Positions 54,606 through 64,000 of a stretch of DNA of 64,000 nt are shown here, one piece after another. Under the pieces are notes generated by a model that ran no database searches, was not told the origin of the DNA, and was given only the letters and a program-made list of their open reading frames with translations. A program made the translations under genes and the position numbers. Location of the stretch: the NCBI GenBank assembly GCA_959347315.1, contig OY365806.1:56478350-56542349 (forward strand). Reading direction: 5' to 3'. The DNA is from Bimastos eiseni (lineage: Eukaryota > Annelida > Clitellata > Crassiclitellata > Lumbricidae). Numbering within the stretch: position 1 is the stretch's first letter; each line of letters starts with the position of its first letter.

Positions 54606-56204
54606 GGGGCCGTCCATAAAGTACGTACGCTCAGAGGGGGAGGGGGCTCCAGGAAAACCGTATGTTTGCGTATGGGGGGGAGGAGGAGGGGGGTCGCTCA
54701 AAAGAAGTACGTACGCAGAGAAAAATATTATGATGTGAAATACGTCGTATCTGTTGTCCTGTCTAATTATTACCAACATTCTCTTTTATAATGTTAACAA
54801 AATTTCTTAACTTTTATTTTGAACTAATATATTAACTAGTAGCATAAAATGAACAAAGTTTTATACAGTAAATTAATAAATTTAATGATAATGTGCATAA
54901 TACACATTAGCCGTTAGCACACGTATTAAAAATTAAGCACATTAACTACTCAAATAAACATTTAATTTTTTGGCTTTAAAAACAGAATATTTAATTAATT
55001 AAAACTGTTGTAAAACTTTTAAGTCAGTCACAAGAATTTCTATGTGTGAGTTTTTCAATCTGACTCAAATGCCGACTTGAGCCAGTCAAACAAATTTCGA
55101 ATGACAGGTATATCCTCAGAAACCGCATCCTTTTCAGTTGTAGTCGTTGCACTTGGTACATCATAGTGTTCACAGTTGTCATTTTCACCAATTGGAACAG
55201 ATTTCTTTGGATAATCAACAGAACCAAGATGCACTGTTTTGTGGCGTTACATGCTTGCCTGTGATGCATGATAAATTCCGCAAACGTTGCAGGTTCGCTT
55301 CTGGATCTCTGCATTTGAAATGGACGGACAATACAAGTCGAAGGATGCATCCACTGAAATCTTTGTCGATACATATCCTAAACGCTGTGCAAGTGAAGAG
55401 AAGTATGGTTTTGGAATGCTGCGTGCAGTGTCAGGATCAGGAATGCCAATTCCATCTGCATCATGTGATAAAATGATTGGTCCTGGTAAAAAGCGCTGCG
55501 GAAAATATTTCTTCCATGAACTAGGCCAAGGTCGACAACAACTGGACACATCACATTTAACAATAATAAGTGAATATTGACTTTGTCTAACATGTGTTGC
55601 AACCCATGCTGCATCTGGTTCCGGTAATGGTGTTAGTTCAACGGGTTGAACATATTCAGCATGGACCGGATGATTATCAATCAAAACAGAGGACCATACT
55701 TCTGCTAGTGTTTCTGTGGCTTTACCAAAATTCTCTTTTTCCAGATCATGGTCAACTTTTTTTCCAGATGCAATCAGATGCGTACCAAAATGGTCGTGGG
55801 GCAGCACCAATCCTGCTAACTCACGACTCAGCGGTGCCATACGCCGTTCCACTCTGTTATAAGCCGAATAGTGTGGTGCATGAGTTCCTGACAAATATAC
55901 ATCTAAATCCCAGGCAACAAACCTGGCAGCAGAAACTTGTAAAGTCTTTGGAAATCTTGGATTTTCATCTGGACCTCCATCGCTTGCTACAACAAGAATG
56001 GGCTTGACTGGACCTTCAGGTGTGCACATGAGAGGCTTGAAACTCTCAAGTGCAAGCAGACGCTCTAAATCTCAACCAAGTCGGGGGGGGGGGGTGGTTG
56101 CAAAAGCGTACGTACTTTCGGGGGGGGTGTCAAACGTACACCTTGCAACAGGGGGAGGGTCCAAAAAGTCAAGTTTTCGGCATACGTACTCTATGGACGG
56201 CCCC
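54606..56204 (-). mobile_element. 1.6-kb DNA transposon with 24-bp termini and TTA flanks
   Basis: The left end GGGGCCGTCCATAAAGTACG (then TACG) and the inverted right end GGGGCCGTCCATAGAGTACG (then TATG) match in 22 of 24. TTA lies directly outside both ends (54603-54605, 56205-56207). G-rich subterminal blocks containing GTATG/GTACG follow at both ends. It encodes the minus-strand ORF at 55247-56029. The superfamily was not identified. Confidence 0.8.
55247..56029 (-). CDS. Transposon-encoded protein, putative DDE-type, partial
   Basis: A 260-residue frame: GPVKPILVVASDGGPDENPR, WDLDVYLSGTHAPHYSAYNR, VERRMAPLSRELAGLVLPHD, HFGTHL, FGKATETLAEVWSSVLIDNH, a Cys-containing VKCDVSSCCRPW, and later PYFSSLAQRLGY and CNVCGIYHASQ. 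The D-G-G-P-D-x-N-P-R and N-R-V-E-R-x-M-x-x-L-S segments look like the second acid and the closing acid helix of an RNase H-like transposase; that is an inference. An upstream first acid is not seen, so this copy is probably 5' deleted. Coding-like sequence continues past the stop in another frame (TEKDAVSEDIPVIRNLFDWL, stop near 55055), so the 3' part is frameshifted. Confidence 0.6.
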   Translation of the reverse strand: MCTPEGPVKPILVVASDGGPDENPRFPKTLQVSAARFVAWDLDVYLSGTHAPHYSAYNRVERRMAPLSRELAGLVLPHDHFGTHLIASGKKVDHDLEKENFGKATETLAEVWSSVLIDNHPVHAEYVQPVELTPLPEPDAAWVATHVRQSQYSLIIVKCDVSSCCRPWPSSWKKYFPQRFLPGPIILSHDADGIGIPDPDTARSIPKPYFSSLAQRLGYVSTKISVDASFDLYCPSISNAEIQKRTCNVCGIYHASQASM

Positions 56205-56329
56205 TTATCAAGCTCATCATTTCACAAGCGAATACTTGTAGAAGTAATCTAATCAAACAACTCAGGTTTACAGTAATTTCTTGTGTTCTTACATTAAAAT
56301 TTGATAAATTTTAATATTATTATACATGG

Positions 56330-56710
56330 ATTATATTTGAACTATAGATGTATAAAATTTGACAACGCCGAGTCGAGCGTGGGTTGGATGTGGGAGGTGG
56401 TGGAGGTCGTGAATGTGCGCAACACAGGAGCAACAAAATTTGAAGATGTGGATCAAGAACGAGAAGTGTGGATTGAAAGTAATACCAAGATTATGGACAG
56501 AGGTATTGAATATGAAGATCTGTAAGAGATGAAGAGTTAGTGGGCACATGTATGGAAGTGTCAGGAATTTTATTGATATGGTTGGGAATGTCTAGGCTGA
56601 AGATTCTGTTTCGGAATGGTTGAAACAGAGGAGGAGGAATGACAACCATAGAACAGTTTATTGTACAGAGAGGCAAGTAAAGTTTCAGTGTATTTGTGTT
56701 TAATGAAGCC
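56330..56710 (-). mobile_element. LINE fragment
   Basis: The minus strand reads NTSVHNLGITFNPHFSFLIH, the same block as at 24840, followed by HIHDLHHLPHP. Preceding blocks are out of frame. Confidence 0.6.
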
Positions 56711-56784
56711 CGATTGGTAGAATTGATCAGTGAGTCGGAAGAGACAGTCGTTCTGTCAACTTAAGATAGAAAGGAAGGATTGAA

Positions 56785-57030
56785 GGGTGCGTAGCGAATC
56801 GCCAAAACCCTAATCCCCGAAACTGATTTCCGCCGTATCCCCGAAAACGAAGTTGGATTGATGAAAAGGATTTTGCTCAAATGGAAGCCGGATCGATGAA
56901 AAGAATTCACATAGGAGCTGGATTGATAAACGAATAGCTCTGTTTTGAGACAGTTGAGCGTTTTTCAATAGTACATTGCTGTTTTCGGGGAATCGGGCTT
57001 TTTGGCCATTTCAGCGTTTTCGGGTTGATC
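56785..57030. repeat. Imperfect inverted repeat around CCCCGAAA words
   Basis: AATCGCCAAAACCCTAATCC and CCCGAAACTG (56789-56825) are loosely inverted at about 56980-57025 (TTTTCGGGGAATCGGGC, TTTTTGGCC). Possibly a small non-autonomous element. Confidence 0.35.
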
Positions 57031-57795
57031 CCGGATTGAAGATGGGTCGGTAATTAGTTAGATTTCCCTGTCAAGATCTGCTTCTTTCCGATACTCCGAT
57101 TTTTTATGCTCGAAGAAGCAATGAAGCAGGCCCAACCCTGTTCCATCGTTGTATAGTGAATGTTTTTTTTGAACAGTCAAACAGAACTCGTAAACAAGTC
57201 TTTAGGGAAAGCCCGTAGCACAACTGATGACCGAATTGCAGTTGACGTTTCTAGGTCCTATGAATGATTACCTCTAACATCGCTTATACCAACCTACCAG
57301 GTTCAGTAATCGAATGACTACTCTGCAAATATCAGTCTTTCAGTTTTACATAAGCAATTCTGTGTTTTGGCTGCAATAATATCGGAAGTAAATAGTTATT
57401 TTCGGTTACCCATTAATTAATTGGTCACGAAACTGGCAAGACCATTGAACTGAATTACTACAGGACTAGAATGATAACGCTTGTTATTGGGTTGCAGCCA
57501 ACGGCGAATCAAACGTGACTTCCGGTCAGAGCAAACGAGACTTGAACGAGATTGTGTTTACTTACGAAACAATGTTAAATTTGTCTATTTTCGTGAAATT
57601 CCGTCAATGGCCAGAAAAGTTAACAAGGCTAATAGTTTTGCATATCACTAAACTCAAAGTCCCCTTACTGGTTTAAAACAAGTTTTTGTCGATGCTGAGA
57701 AATTAGTGTTAATGCAAGCGGCGTAGCTGTTTATCGCCGATGTTTTATATGGAAAGCACCATGCAATTATAATATTGAAATCAGTCACGGGACCC

Positions 57796-57850
57796 AAATG
57801 TTTATTCATCGCTGTCTGCTAGAACAGACAACAGCGATGAATAAACATTT
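57796..57850. repeat. Hairpin with 20-bp perfect arms
   Basis: AAATGTTTATTCATCGCTGT (57796-57815) is the exact reverse complement of 57831-57850, with a 15-nt loop that can pair further with a bulge (CTGTCTG/CAGACA). Confidence 0.95.
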
Positions 57851-60800
57851 TGCCTCAAAGAATCATGGGATCCCTTACTTGAGCGATAATCCAAACTTTC
57901 ATAGGCAATTAGCTGGGCAAGACCAATAACCAACTCCGCAAGATAGCATGTGGACTAGTATTTTTACACTTCTGAATCAGACGCAATCTTCGTATTCATA
58001 TCATTACGTTCTCCATTGCACCAAGGTTTTAGATAGATCTGTCAGGACTCTCTTAATTTCTCCCGATCAAAACAATATTTTGCTCACGGCTCACTTTAGT
58101 GCTTAATGGTCCACTCTAGGGCTTAATTGAGACATTTACCTATTACTGCGGACTTGATTTGATATAGCACCGGTGTTTAAGCTAGGCCTAGTGTCCCTTT
58201 TGTTGGCGCTGAGAAATTTTCAAAGATTTACAGCATTTACATAACATTGCATTGTAATCTATTGGAACACATAAAATAAGATTGTTTCTGAGGATACTAT
58301 AATTTATTCTGTTCCTTTTAAATTTTCTTTGCAATGTTTTTAGATATTTGCATATTTGTGTGGTTAAATGTTAATTATATCATATAAATTATGATTAATC
58401 GAACTGATCACAATAAAAATAATTTAGCTATCTACATGGGCGTTTATGTTTATCCCTCAGAGTTCTGTTTTTGATAATATCACCAAATTAACTTTAGAAA
58501 TTTCTGAAATGGTAATAAGATTTCTTTTATTACTGGGTCAATAAACAGCTGATTGGTTGATTGAATTGTAATTATACAGATGTCTGAATGAGAAATGTCC
58601 AATGAGAAAACATGAGTTTTGAGGTGTTTCTTGAAAGACAAAAAAGATTTTGACATTGGACGACCATTGGTACTAGTTCATTCCATTCCTTACGGGCAGC
58701 AACATTGAAAACAATCTACATCAAGACTCAACCAAAAGACCAAACACAAAGATCACAGACTGAGGTAGGAGTGATCATCGTCAGGTTTTCATAGGTCGGG
58801 CAGACCAGTTTAAAGCTTATTCTGAATTTAACAGTAAGTAAATACAGCTGACCTAGCAGTGTTTTAAGGAGTTTGAACGAGAAGATGCATGCAGCAACAT
58901 GAGCTGTTGACTTGAAGATATGAGGCGCCTGCAAACACTGATTCCCAAGAGCGAGCATGATAATGACTTTTTGATATAGAAGTCCTGTGAGAATCTGCTA
59001 CCCCTGGAAAGTCCTAGCATGTACAACTTAGGTGTACAGACATGTATTTGGTGCTATGTATGAACGCATACATGTGGTAGTCAATTGAGCAATCAATAAA
59101 TAGTGAACAGAGGAACCAGCATACGATGTTAACAGAAACAGGTTGGTTATGCATAGCACCAATGGGTGCAGAAGCAAGTTTGTTTATAACTTTATATGAT
59201 CAATTACTAGGGTATGCATGTGATATGAAACCAATAATATCAAACTAGAAGTTGCTATTATGGATTTGCATGTAAAGGGTCAAACCAGGTCATGAAGCAT
59301 ATCAATTTACAGAAGCATGGCTGTTTAAATTGACAAATAACGCCTAAATAAGTCGAAACTTCTCGTTCTCGAGTCTAAGTTATGTCACTGCAGAATTACG
59401 GAACAATGAGATTGAGGAACAGCCAAAGCGTCTGTTGCTGAACAAATATATCCATGGTCATGTACAGATGAGACTAATACATCAGCTATACTGAAAACAT
59501 GTGGCACAACCGGCCACGTACTATGCATCGGTAGAGTGCCTTAATATGGGAAACCCATGCTCATACCATTTACAATTACAGATACAACCAAACTAACTCT
59601 ATAATCCAACAATTAACCAAACCTCAGTATTTAAAATGGTTTGAAGGCACTATTGAAAAGCAAAAGACCTGAAAAGATAAATATCTCCATATATTTAAGG
59701 TAAAATATTGAAAAATAATTCAACAAATTTAATTGCATTTTCTTCAATAGATTCAAATGTAAAATAAATTTTAAATCACATCAATTTATGAAACAAACAA
59801 TGACAATAGCAGAACAATTAAATACTGGTAATAAAAATTTAGCCAAACCAATAGTTCAGTAACAGACATATCCAAATACCAACAATTAACAGGAAATATT
59901 CATAAAAATAATGTGGATAATATTGTGTATACTTGCAGGAGTTCTTTTAAAAGTGAATTACAGTTAGCTTTAGCACAAGTACTTTAGCCAGAACACTTTA
60001 TGCCAAACACTACAATGTAGGAAAAGATAATCTGACCCACAACCAATATCAGCATCCAAGTTTAAAAGCGTACAGAGCCGAGGCAGCATTCCTGGGGGTG
60101 GGCAAGGGGTCGTTTGTCCCCCACATTTCTTACCCCTCTCATTGGGTGTCCCCCACCTGTCAAACGAGATCACCACCTCTGGTACAGAGGATTTATTTTC
60201 TTAAAATTAAGAAAATAATATATCTGTCCATTATATATAGCAGTTATACTATGCATGCTGTTCAATTTCTGTTCCATAAACATGAAACACGTGATCATAT
60301 TACTTAGCGTCACCGACCTCTGCATAGCTGCTACACTCAAGAATAAATCAAACATAATTTAACATCTTCTCTGGTTAAATTGATGAAATCTCTTAAATAA
60401 ACTTTCCTTTCGAAGGTAACTATGGGAGCCTACGTACCCCCAGTACTAAGTTAAGTTAAGCATTCAGTGTTGTAGTAAAGAGGTGGCACCAGTAATGATG
60501 CAATGTTCTGAAGCCAAATGAATTATGGGAATCATATTCCAAAATGAATTGTAATATGTAATGAGTGTAGTAGTGAAAAATGCTAGTTAAAGAAGGTTCC
60601 AGTATAGGTGCCAGATGGACCACGACGACATTTCCAGACTCATGCTGACAACAAACACTTCTTGTCACAGAAGAGATTCATCAGAAACAAGTGACTGTAA
60701 ATGTATTGGTCGAATCGGGTACTAAGGTCATGCCATACATTTTGCTCTACTTCAGAACATAACAATAAATAATAACTAAGCATACATCTCAAAACAACAT

Positions 60801-61616
60801 TTTACATGTAACAAAGAAATATAACAGCATCAACAGAGGCATTCTGAGTAATCAGCAGCAATTTCCAGGAAGACAAATAATGGGATTGTCTGACTATGCC
60901 AACACCCAACTAACCCCATCAACAGAATACATAGCTCTAGCATTACAGTAGTCAAACACAGCAAATTATTGTGAGTAATCAAGCATTTATGAAGCACCAT
61001 AATGTAATGGATCTTTTTTAAAAGTGATTGAGAAGTCTTACATCATGAACCGATAACATGTAATAGTATATTGTCAAGTCACACGTCCAAAAATATAGGA
61101 CTGAACCAGATGTGAGCAATGCCCTCATATAATCAGGCAAAAAAAGCTACATTACATACATTTTGAAATTTCACGTTATGGAAAATCCTGTAGATCTACT
61201 TTTAATGCATTGTGCTCACACTTTTGTCTGACTAACATTTTCATCAATTTCTATAGAAAGCCTACTATAGAAAACCTGCAGTCAAATAAAATGTTCATTA
61301 CTTAGTATACCACAGGCCACAGAACAACCAATCCTCAGAACTGGTAGACTCTCAGCTATAAATATAAATTCAACAAAATGACCGAAACCCTGATTTCAAC
61401 AGACAGCATTTTCAGTATTTGATGTACCAAAGACTACAAAAAAACCAATTCTTCGAACTGATAGGTTCTCTCCTCTACATCTTGATTCAGCAACATGATT
61501 TAAACCTTTATTCCCAACAGATAACATTTTAGCACTTCATGTGCCACAGGCCACATAAAAACCAGTCTACACCTCAATTCAACAAAACAATTCAAACGTA
61601 AACAGAACATAACCAG
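57851..61616. other. No gene recognised
   Basis: AT-rich. The minus-strand frame at 58728-58958 has weak LINE flavour but no firm motif. A G/C-rich patch at 60070-60180 (GGGGGTGGGCAAGGGG, CCCCCAC) may be a short decayed element. Missing 5' exons of the repeat-protein gene could lie here, but I found none. Confidence 0.4.
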
Positions 61617-61915
61617 CTAGCTAACAGGAGAAATAAAGCTAAACTGATTGCCAATGTTAGCATCTGCCAGAAGACCTTGATGCAAATGATGACGGCACAT
61701 GAGTGGCAATGACTGGTGTGTAAGCCCGAGAACTAAGCAATCTTCTCCAAAGAAGTACCTCATGTCCTGATCAATCACATTCTCAAGAAAGCGACGAAAA
61801 GGCAAGATGTGGCTATTCTGACCATCCCAATTGGTGAGGAAGTCCTCCAAGATGTGGTGAATAGCATCTGGCCTTGGGAGATTCTGCCATTTCAATCGAC
61901 TTGACATTGCTTCTT
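61617..61915 (-). CDS. FOXRED2: FOXRED2-like last recognised exon
   Basis: RPDAIHHILEDFLTNW and FRRFLEN are the diagnostic words. Stop TAG at 61617-61619. Confidence 0.85.
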
Positions 61916-63537
61916 CTGCAAGTAGGAAATTTCATCGTTCAGATGAAGACAACTTACTCAACTCACAGTTTCCAGAAGAGACAAAGTTTTCTAAACACCA
62001 TCTCTGTATGATAACCCGCTCCAGACATAACGCCTACTGCATCTGGATGCAGGTGGTGAGAAAATATTAATCAAAAGTCATTTGCTATGAAAGCACACAA
62101 AATTATATTACAAGTATTTATCACCAAATTGCACTACAAAATGGTCAATCTGTCATTTCAACAATTTCTGCTGATACCACTGACGATATCTGTTTATGAA
62201 AATTGTCATATGAATACACGAATATATCGCAAGGTTTGTGACCTTCGTGAATTTATAAACAGCAAATTATTTTTTATTGACAAATAAGTTAATTGGTAAG
62301 AGTAACACCATAAATTTAGTACACCATCAAGTGATTGAAGCCATCAGGTGATAGTGACCTCGCAAAAGTAATGCTAAAAGCAAGAACAATGCAAGATCAA
62401 TGATGAATGACATGTTTACTGTGTGCAGACTGTGTTTCTATAAATTAAACTCAAATCACTGCAAAGATTTGTCATCAAAGACTACCAAGGTCTCATTTAG
62501 AATTGTTCCAGTTATATTACAAACAATTTCCATTAATTCTGGAAGGTAGTTGATTTACAAAATTTTTCTATTGTGTGCATGATATGTCTCTTCATTTCTT
62601 GATCAAATGTTTCAATTACAAATATCCAAAAATCAAAATCAAAATTAAGAAAATTGTCAAACGCAGTTATCTTGGGTCACCAAAGAACTGGTTTACCTAG
62701 TTATCTACCTTGATATGGAAATAATAGAGTAACAAGCTTAGCAATATTCCCCACTACTTTTTGGGTCACAAATAAAATACCATTAATAACAATGCACTAC
62801 AATTTCCTTAAGCATATTCTTTAATATATACATTCACACAAGGCATTGATAGTTCTAAATCACAAGTTAGAACAATTCTTGGCTCTTTGGACAACTAAGC
62901 ACCCCTTAAGTTTCAATAACAACTGTTGGTGACTATTGGTCAACATGCTGAACTATCAACCGAGAGCCGGGGTTCGAATTCCCACTAGGACAAAGACATT
63001 CCAAGATCTTACTTAATTTGCACTCCCTATAAACTTAGACATGGAAGTAGTATATCGGTGTAAAAAGTTCAGACAGCGGCGAGAGAGAAGACAACCATCC
63101 ATCTTTCCTTAATCTTCACATTTTTGCACTAGTTATCATATTACATTATATCTGAAGCCTTTCATTGTTCTATGAAAACAATGTTCCTGAGCAGGAATAT
63201 AGTTCAAATGAGGAGCGCACAACAAATGTATCTTCACCAGAACACAGACATACAAAGTTTATTTGAAATACAAAAACTATGTCCGGCTAAAGTTACAGAC
63301 TTACCAGATGGTAGCTGTTTGTAGTAATAGAATACTGGATGAAGGAAATTGGACCCATGGGCAGCTGAAGGAATGCCGGTAGCTCGACTGAAACGAAAGG
63401 TGTCTTCTCCTGGACCGGAGAAGTTAGCACCATATTCCAGCATCACAACAATCACAGGTCCAACCTGAGAACCAGCGCGTTGCTCAAATTCATGCAGCAT
63501 GTTAATGGGAAACTCTTCAAAGTACTCAAAGGTGTCA
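61617..63537 (-). CDS. FOXRED2: FOXRED2-like ER flavoprotein, last two recognised exons
   Basis: FOXRED2 (ERFAD) is an FAD-dependent oxidoreductase-domain protein of the ER lumen linked to ER-associated degradation. Exon 63537-63305 (acceptor CATATCCAG, donor GTAAGT) encodes FEYFEEFPINMLHEFEQRAG, LEYGANFSGPGEDTFRFSR and SNFLHPVFYYYKQLPS. Exon 61915-61617 (acceptor CTTGCAG) encodes LPRPDAIHHILEDFLTNWDG and ILPFRRFLENVIDQDMRYFF, ending in TAG. Both match the family's conserved region after the FAD domain, recalled from vertebrate FOXRED2. The FAD-binding exons lie beyond 64000. The protein ends FSFISPVS, shorter than the vertebrate C-terminus and without an ER-retrieval tetrapeptide, so another exon may follow through a GTTAGC donor near 61625. 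Confidence 0.85.
62930..63100 (+). mobile_element. tRNA-derived SINE of a second family, copy 2
   Basis: Near-consensus B box GGGGTTCGAATTCCC (62969-62983), with a decayed A box about 25-45 bp upstream and a tail CAGACAGCGGCGAGAGAGAA like that at 51510. Inside the FOXRED2-like intron. Confidence 0.55.
63305..63537 (-). CDS. FOXRED2: FOXRED2-like exon, N-F-S-G-P-G segment
   Basis: 233 nt, phase 1 at its 3' end; joins G to AA of the next exon to give Glu. Confidence 0.85.
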
Positions 63538-63894
63538 CTGGATATGAAACAACGAGAAGCAATTAAAATATTCAAGAAACAACTACACTGATTGAAATCT
63601 CTTGCACACTCTACATGGGTCTTTCATTAAAAATTAAAAAAATTACTCTTCAACAGATTATTTTATTTTTATATAGAGGCTGTATTTTTATCCCATAATG
63701 CAATATTCTCCAAGCTATGCCAATCAAAAGCCTTTACAATATAAAAATATCAGCATGTTGGTTAAGTATAACATTCACTCATAACTTTCACTGGATATAG
63801 GAATCTCTCCTAATGCAGCATAATAATACATACCCTGGGATGTGCACAACAGTCCTAAACATCCTAAGACTGTATTTTTTTAAACATTTCTAGA

Positions 63895-64000
63895 GCGCTT
63901 CTAGTAGGGTGAACCATTCATAAGCGCTGCCAGTGCACAAGTCCCCGCGAGAAGAAGTAGGTTCTGAGAAAAGCAAAAGAGGATGAGAGACTGCCAGATA
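63895..64000 (-). mobile_element. LINE 3' end fragment at window edge
   Basis: Reading leftward from 64000, the minus strand gives TATCTGGCAGTCTCTCATCC then TCTTTTGCTTTTCTCAGAAC, almost the same as 816-870 on the + strand. It is the 3' end of the same LINE family in inverse orientation. Confidence 0.65.

Noticed and set aside
60070..60190. MITE with GTACAGAGCC ends
   Set aside because: The proposed termini match poorly and no duplication flanks them.
62930..63000. tRNA gene
   Set aside because: B box is near consensus but the 5' half does not fold; shared SINE tail follows.
43752..63537. FOXRED2-like exons and repeat-protein exons as one gene
   Set aside because: The FOXRED2-like exon has an in-frame stop, the repeat-protein exons have no FOXRED2 similarity, and 7 kb without exons separates them. 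Kept apart, but not excluded without transcripts.

Overview
This is a piece of animal nuclear DNA. Genes are split into many short exons with GT/AG junctions and kilobase-scale introns. The rest is AT-rich and crowded with transposon remains: CR1/L2-like LINEs, hAT-type elements, a P element, tRNA-derived SINEs and microsatellites. The mix, together with many GGCCTA-type words, suggests a marine invertebrate. The species cannot be fixed from the sequence.

Three host genes are supported. (1) PTGR1-like prostaglandin reductase, + strand, nine coding exons from 29668 to 40349, 1017 nt, 338 residues, with every exon phase consistent. (2) A minus-strand gene whose six 3' exons (54402 down to 43752) join in one frame into 449 residues. 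I do not recognise the family, but the protein carries an internal repeat. (3) The last two recognisable exons of a FOXRED2-like ER flavoprotein gene on the minus strand (63537 to 61617); its N-terminal part lies off the right edge. PTGR1 and gene 2 converge on a 3.4 kb interval holding a decayed hAT transposon.

Left third (1-9.9 kb): no host gene is visible. It holds LINE fragments, a fold-back element (1046-2064), an inverted-repeat element (about 2157-3215), a hAT-like element with a perfect 8-bp target duplication and a nested LINE (3325-4556), a SINE, a retroelement C-terminal domain between AAT microsatellites, a 13-bp minisatellite and a 177-bp hAT MITE.

9.9-18.8 kb: a perfect 26-bp-arm palindrome, then about 8.4 kb of homopyrimidine tandem array. 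It leaves all three + frames open, but this follows from composition and unit length and does not indicate a gene.

18.8-29.5 kb: decayed THAP-type coding remnants, then a 5,015-bp P element (THAP9-like transposase, minus strand, broken). Its outer end lies 198 bp upstream of the PTGR1 start codon.

29.5-64 kb: the three host genes with their introns. The introns carry MITEs, SINEs, a LINE reverse transcriptase (47.8-49.4 kb) and a 1.6 kb inverted-repeat element (54606-56204) with an unusual ORF.
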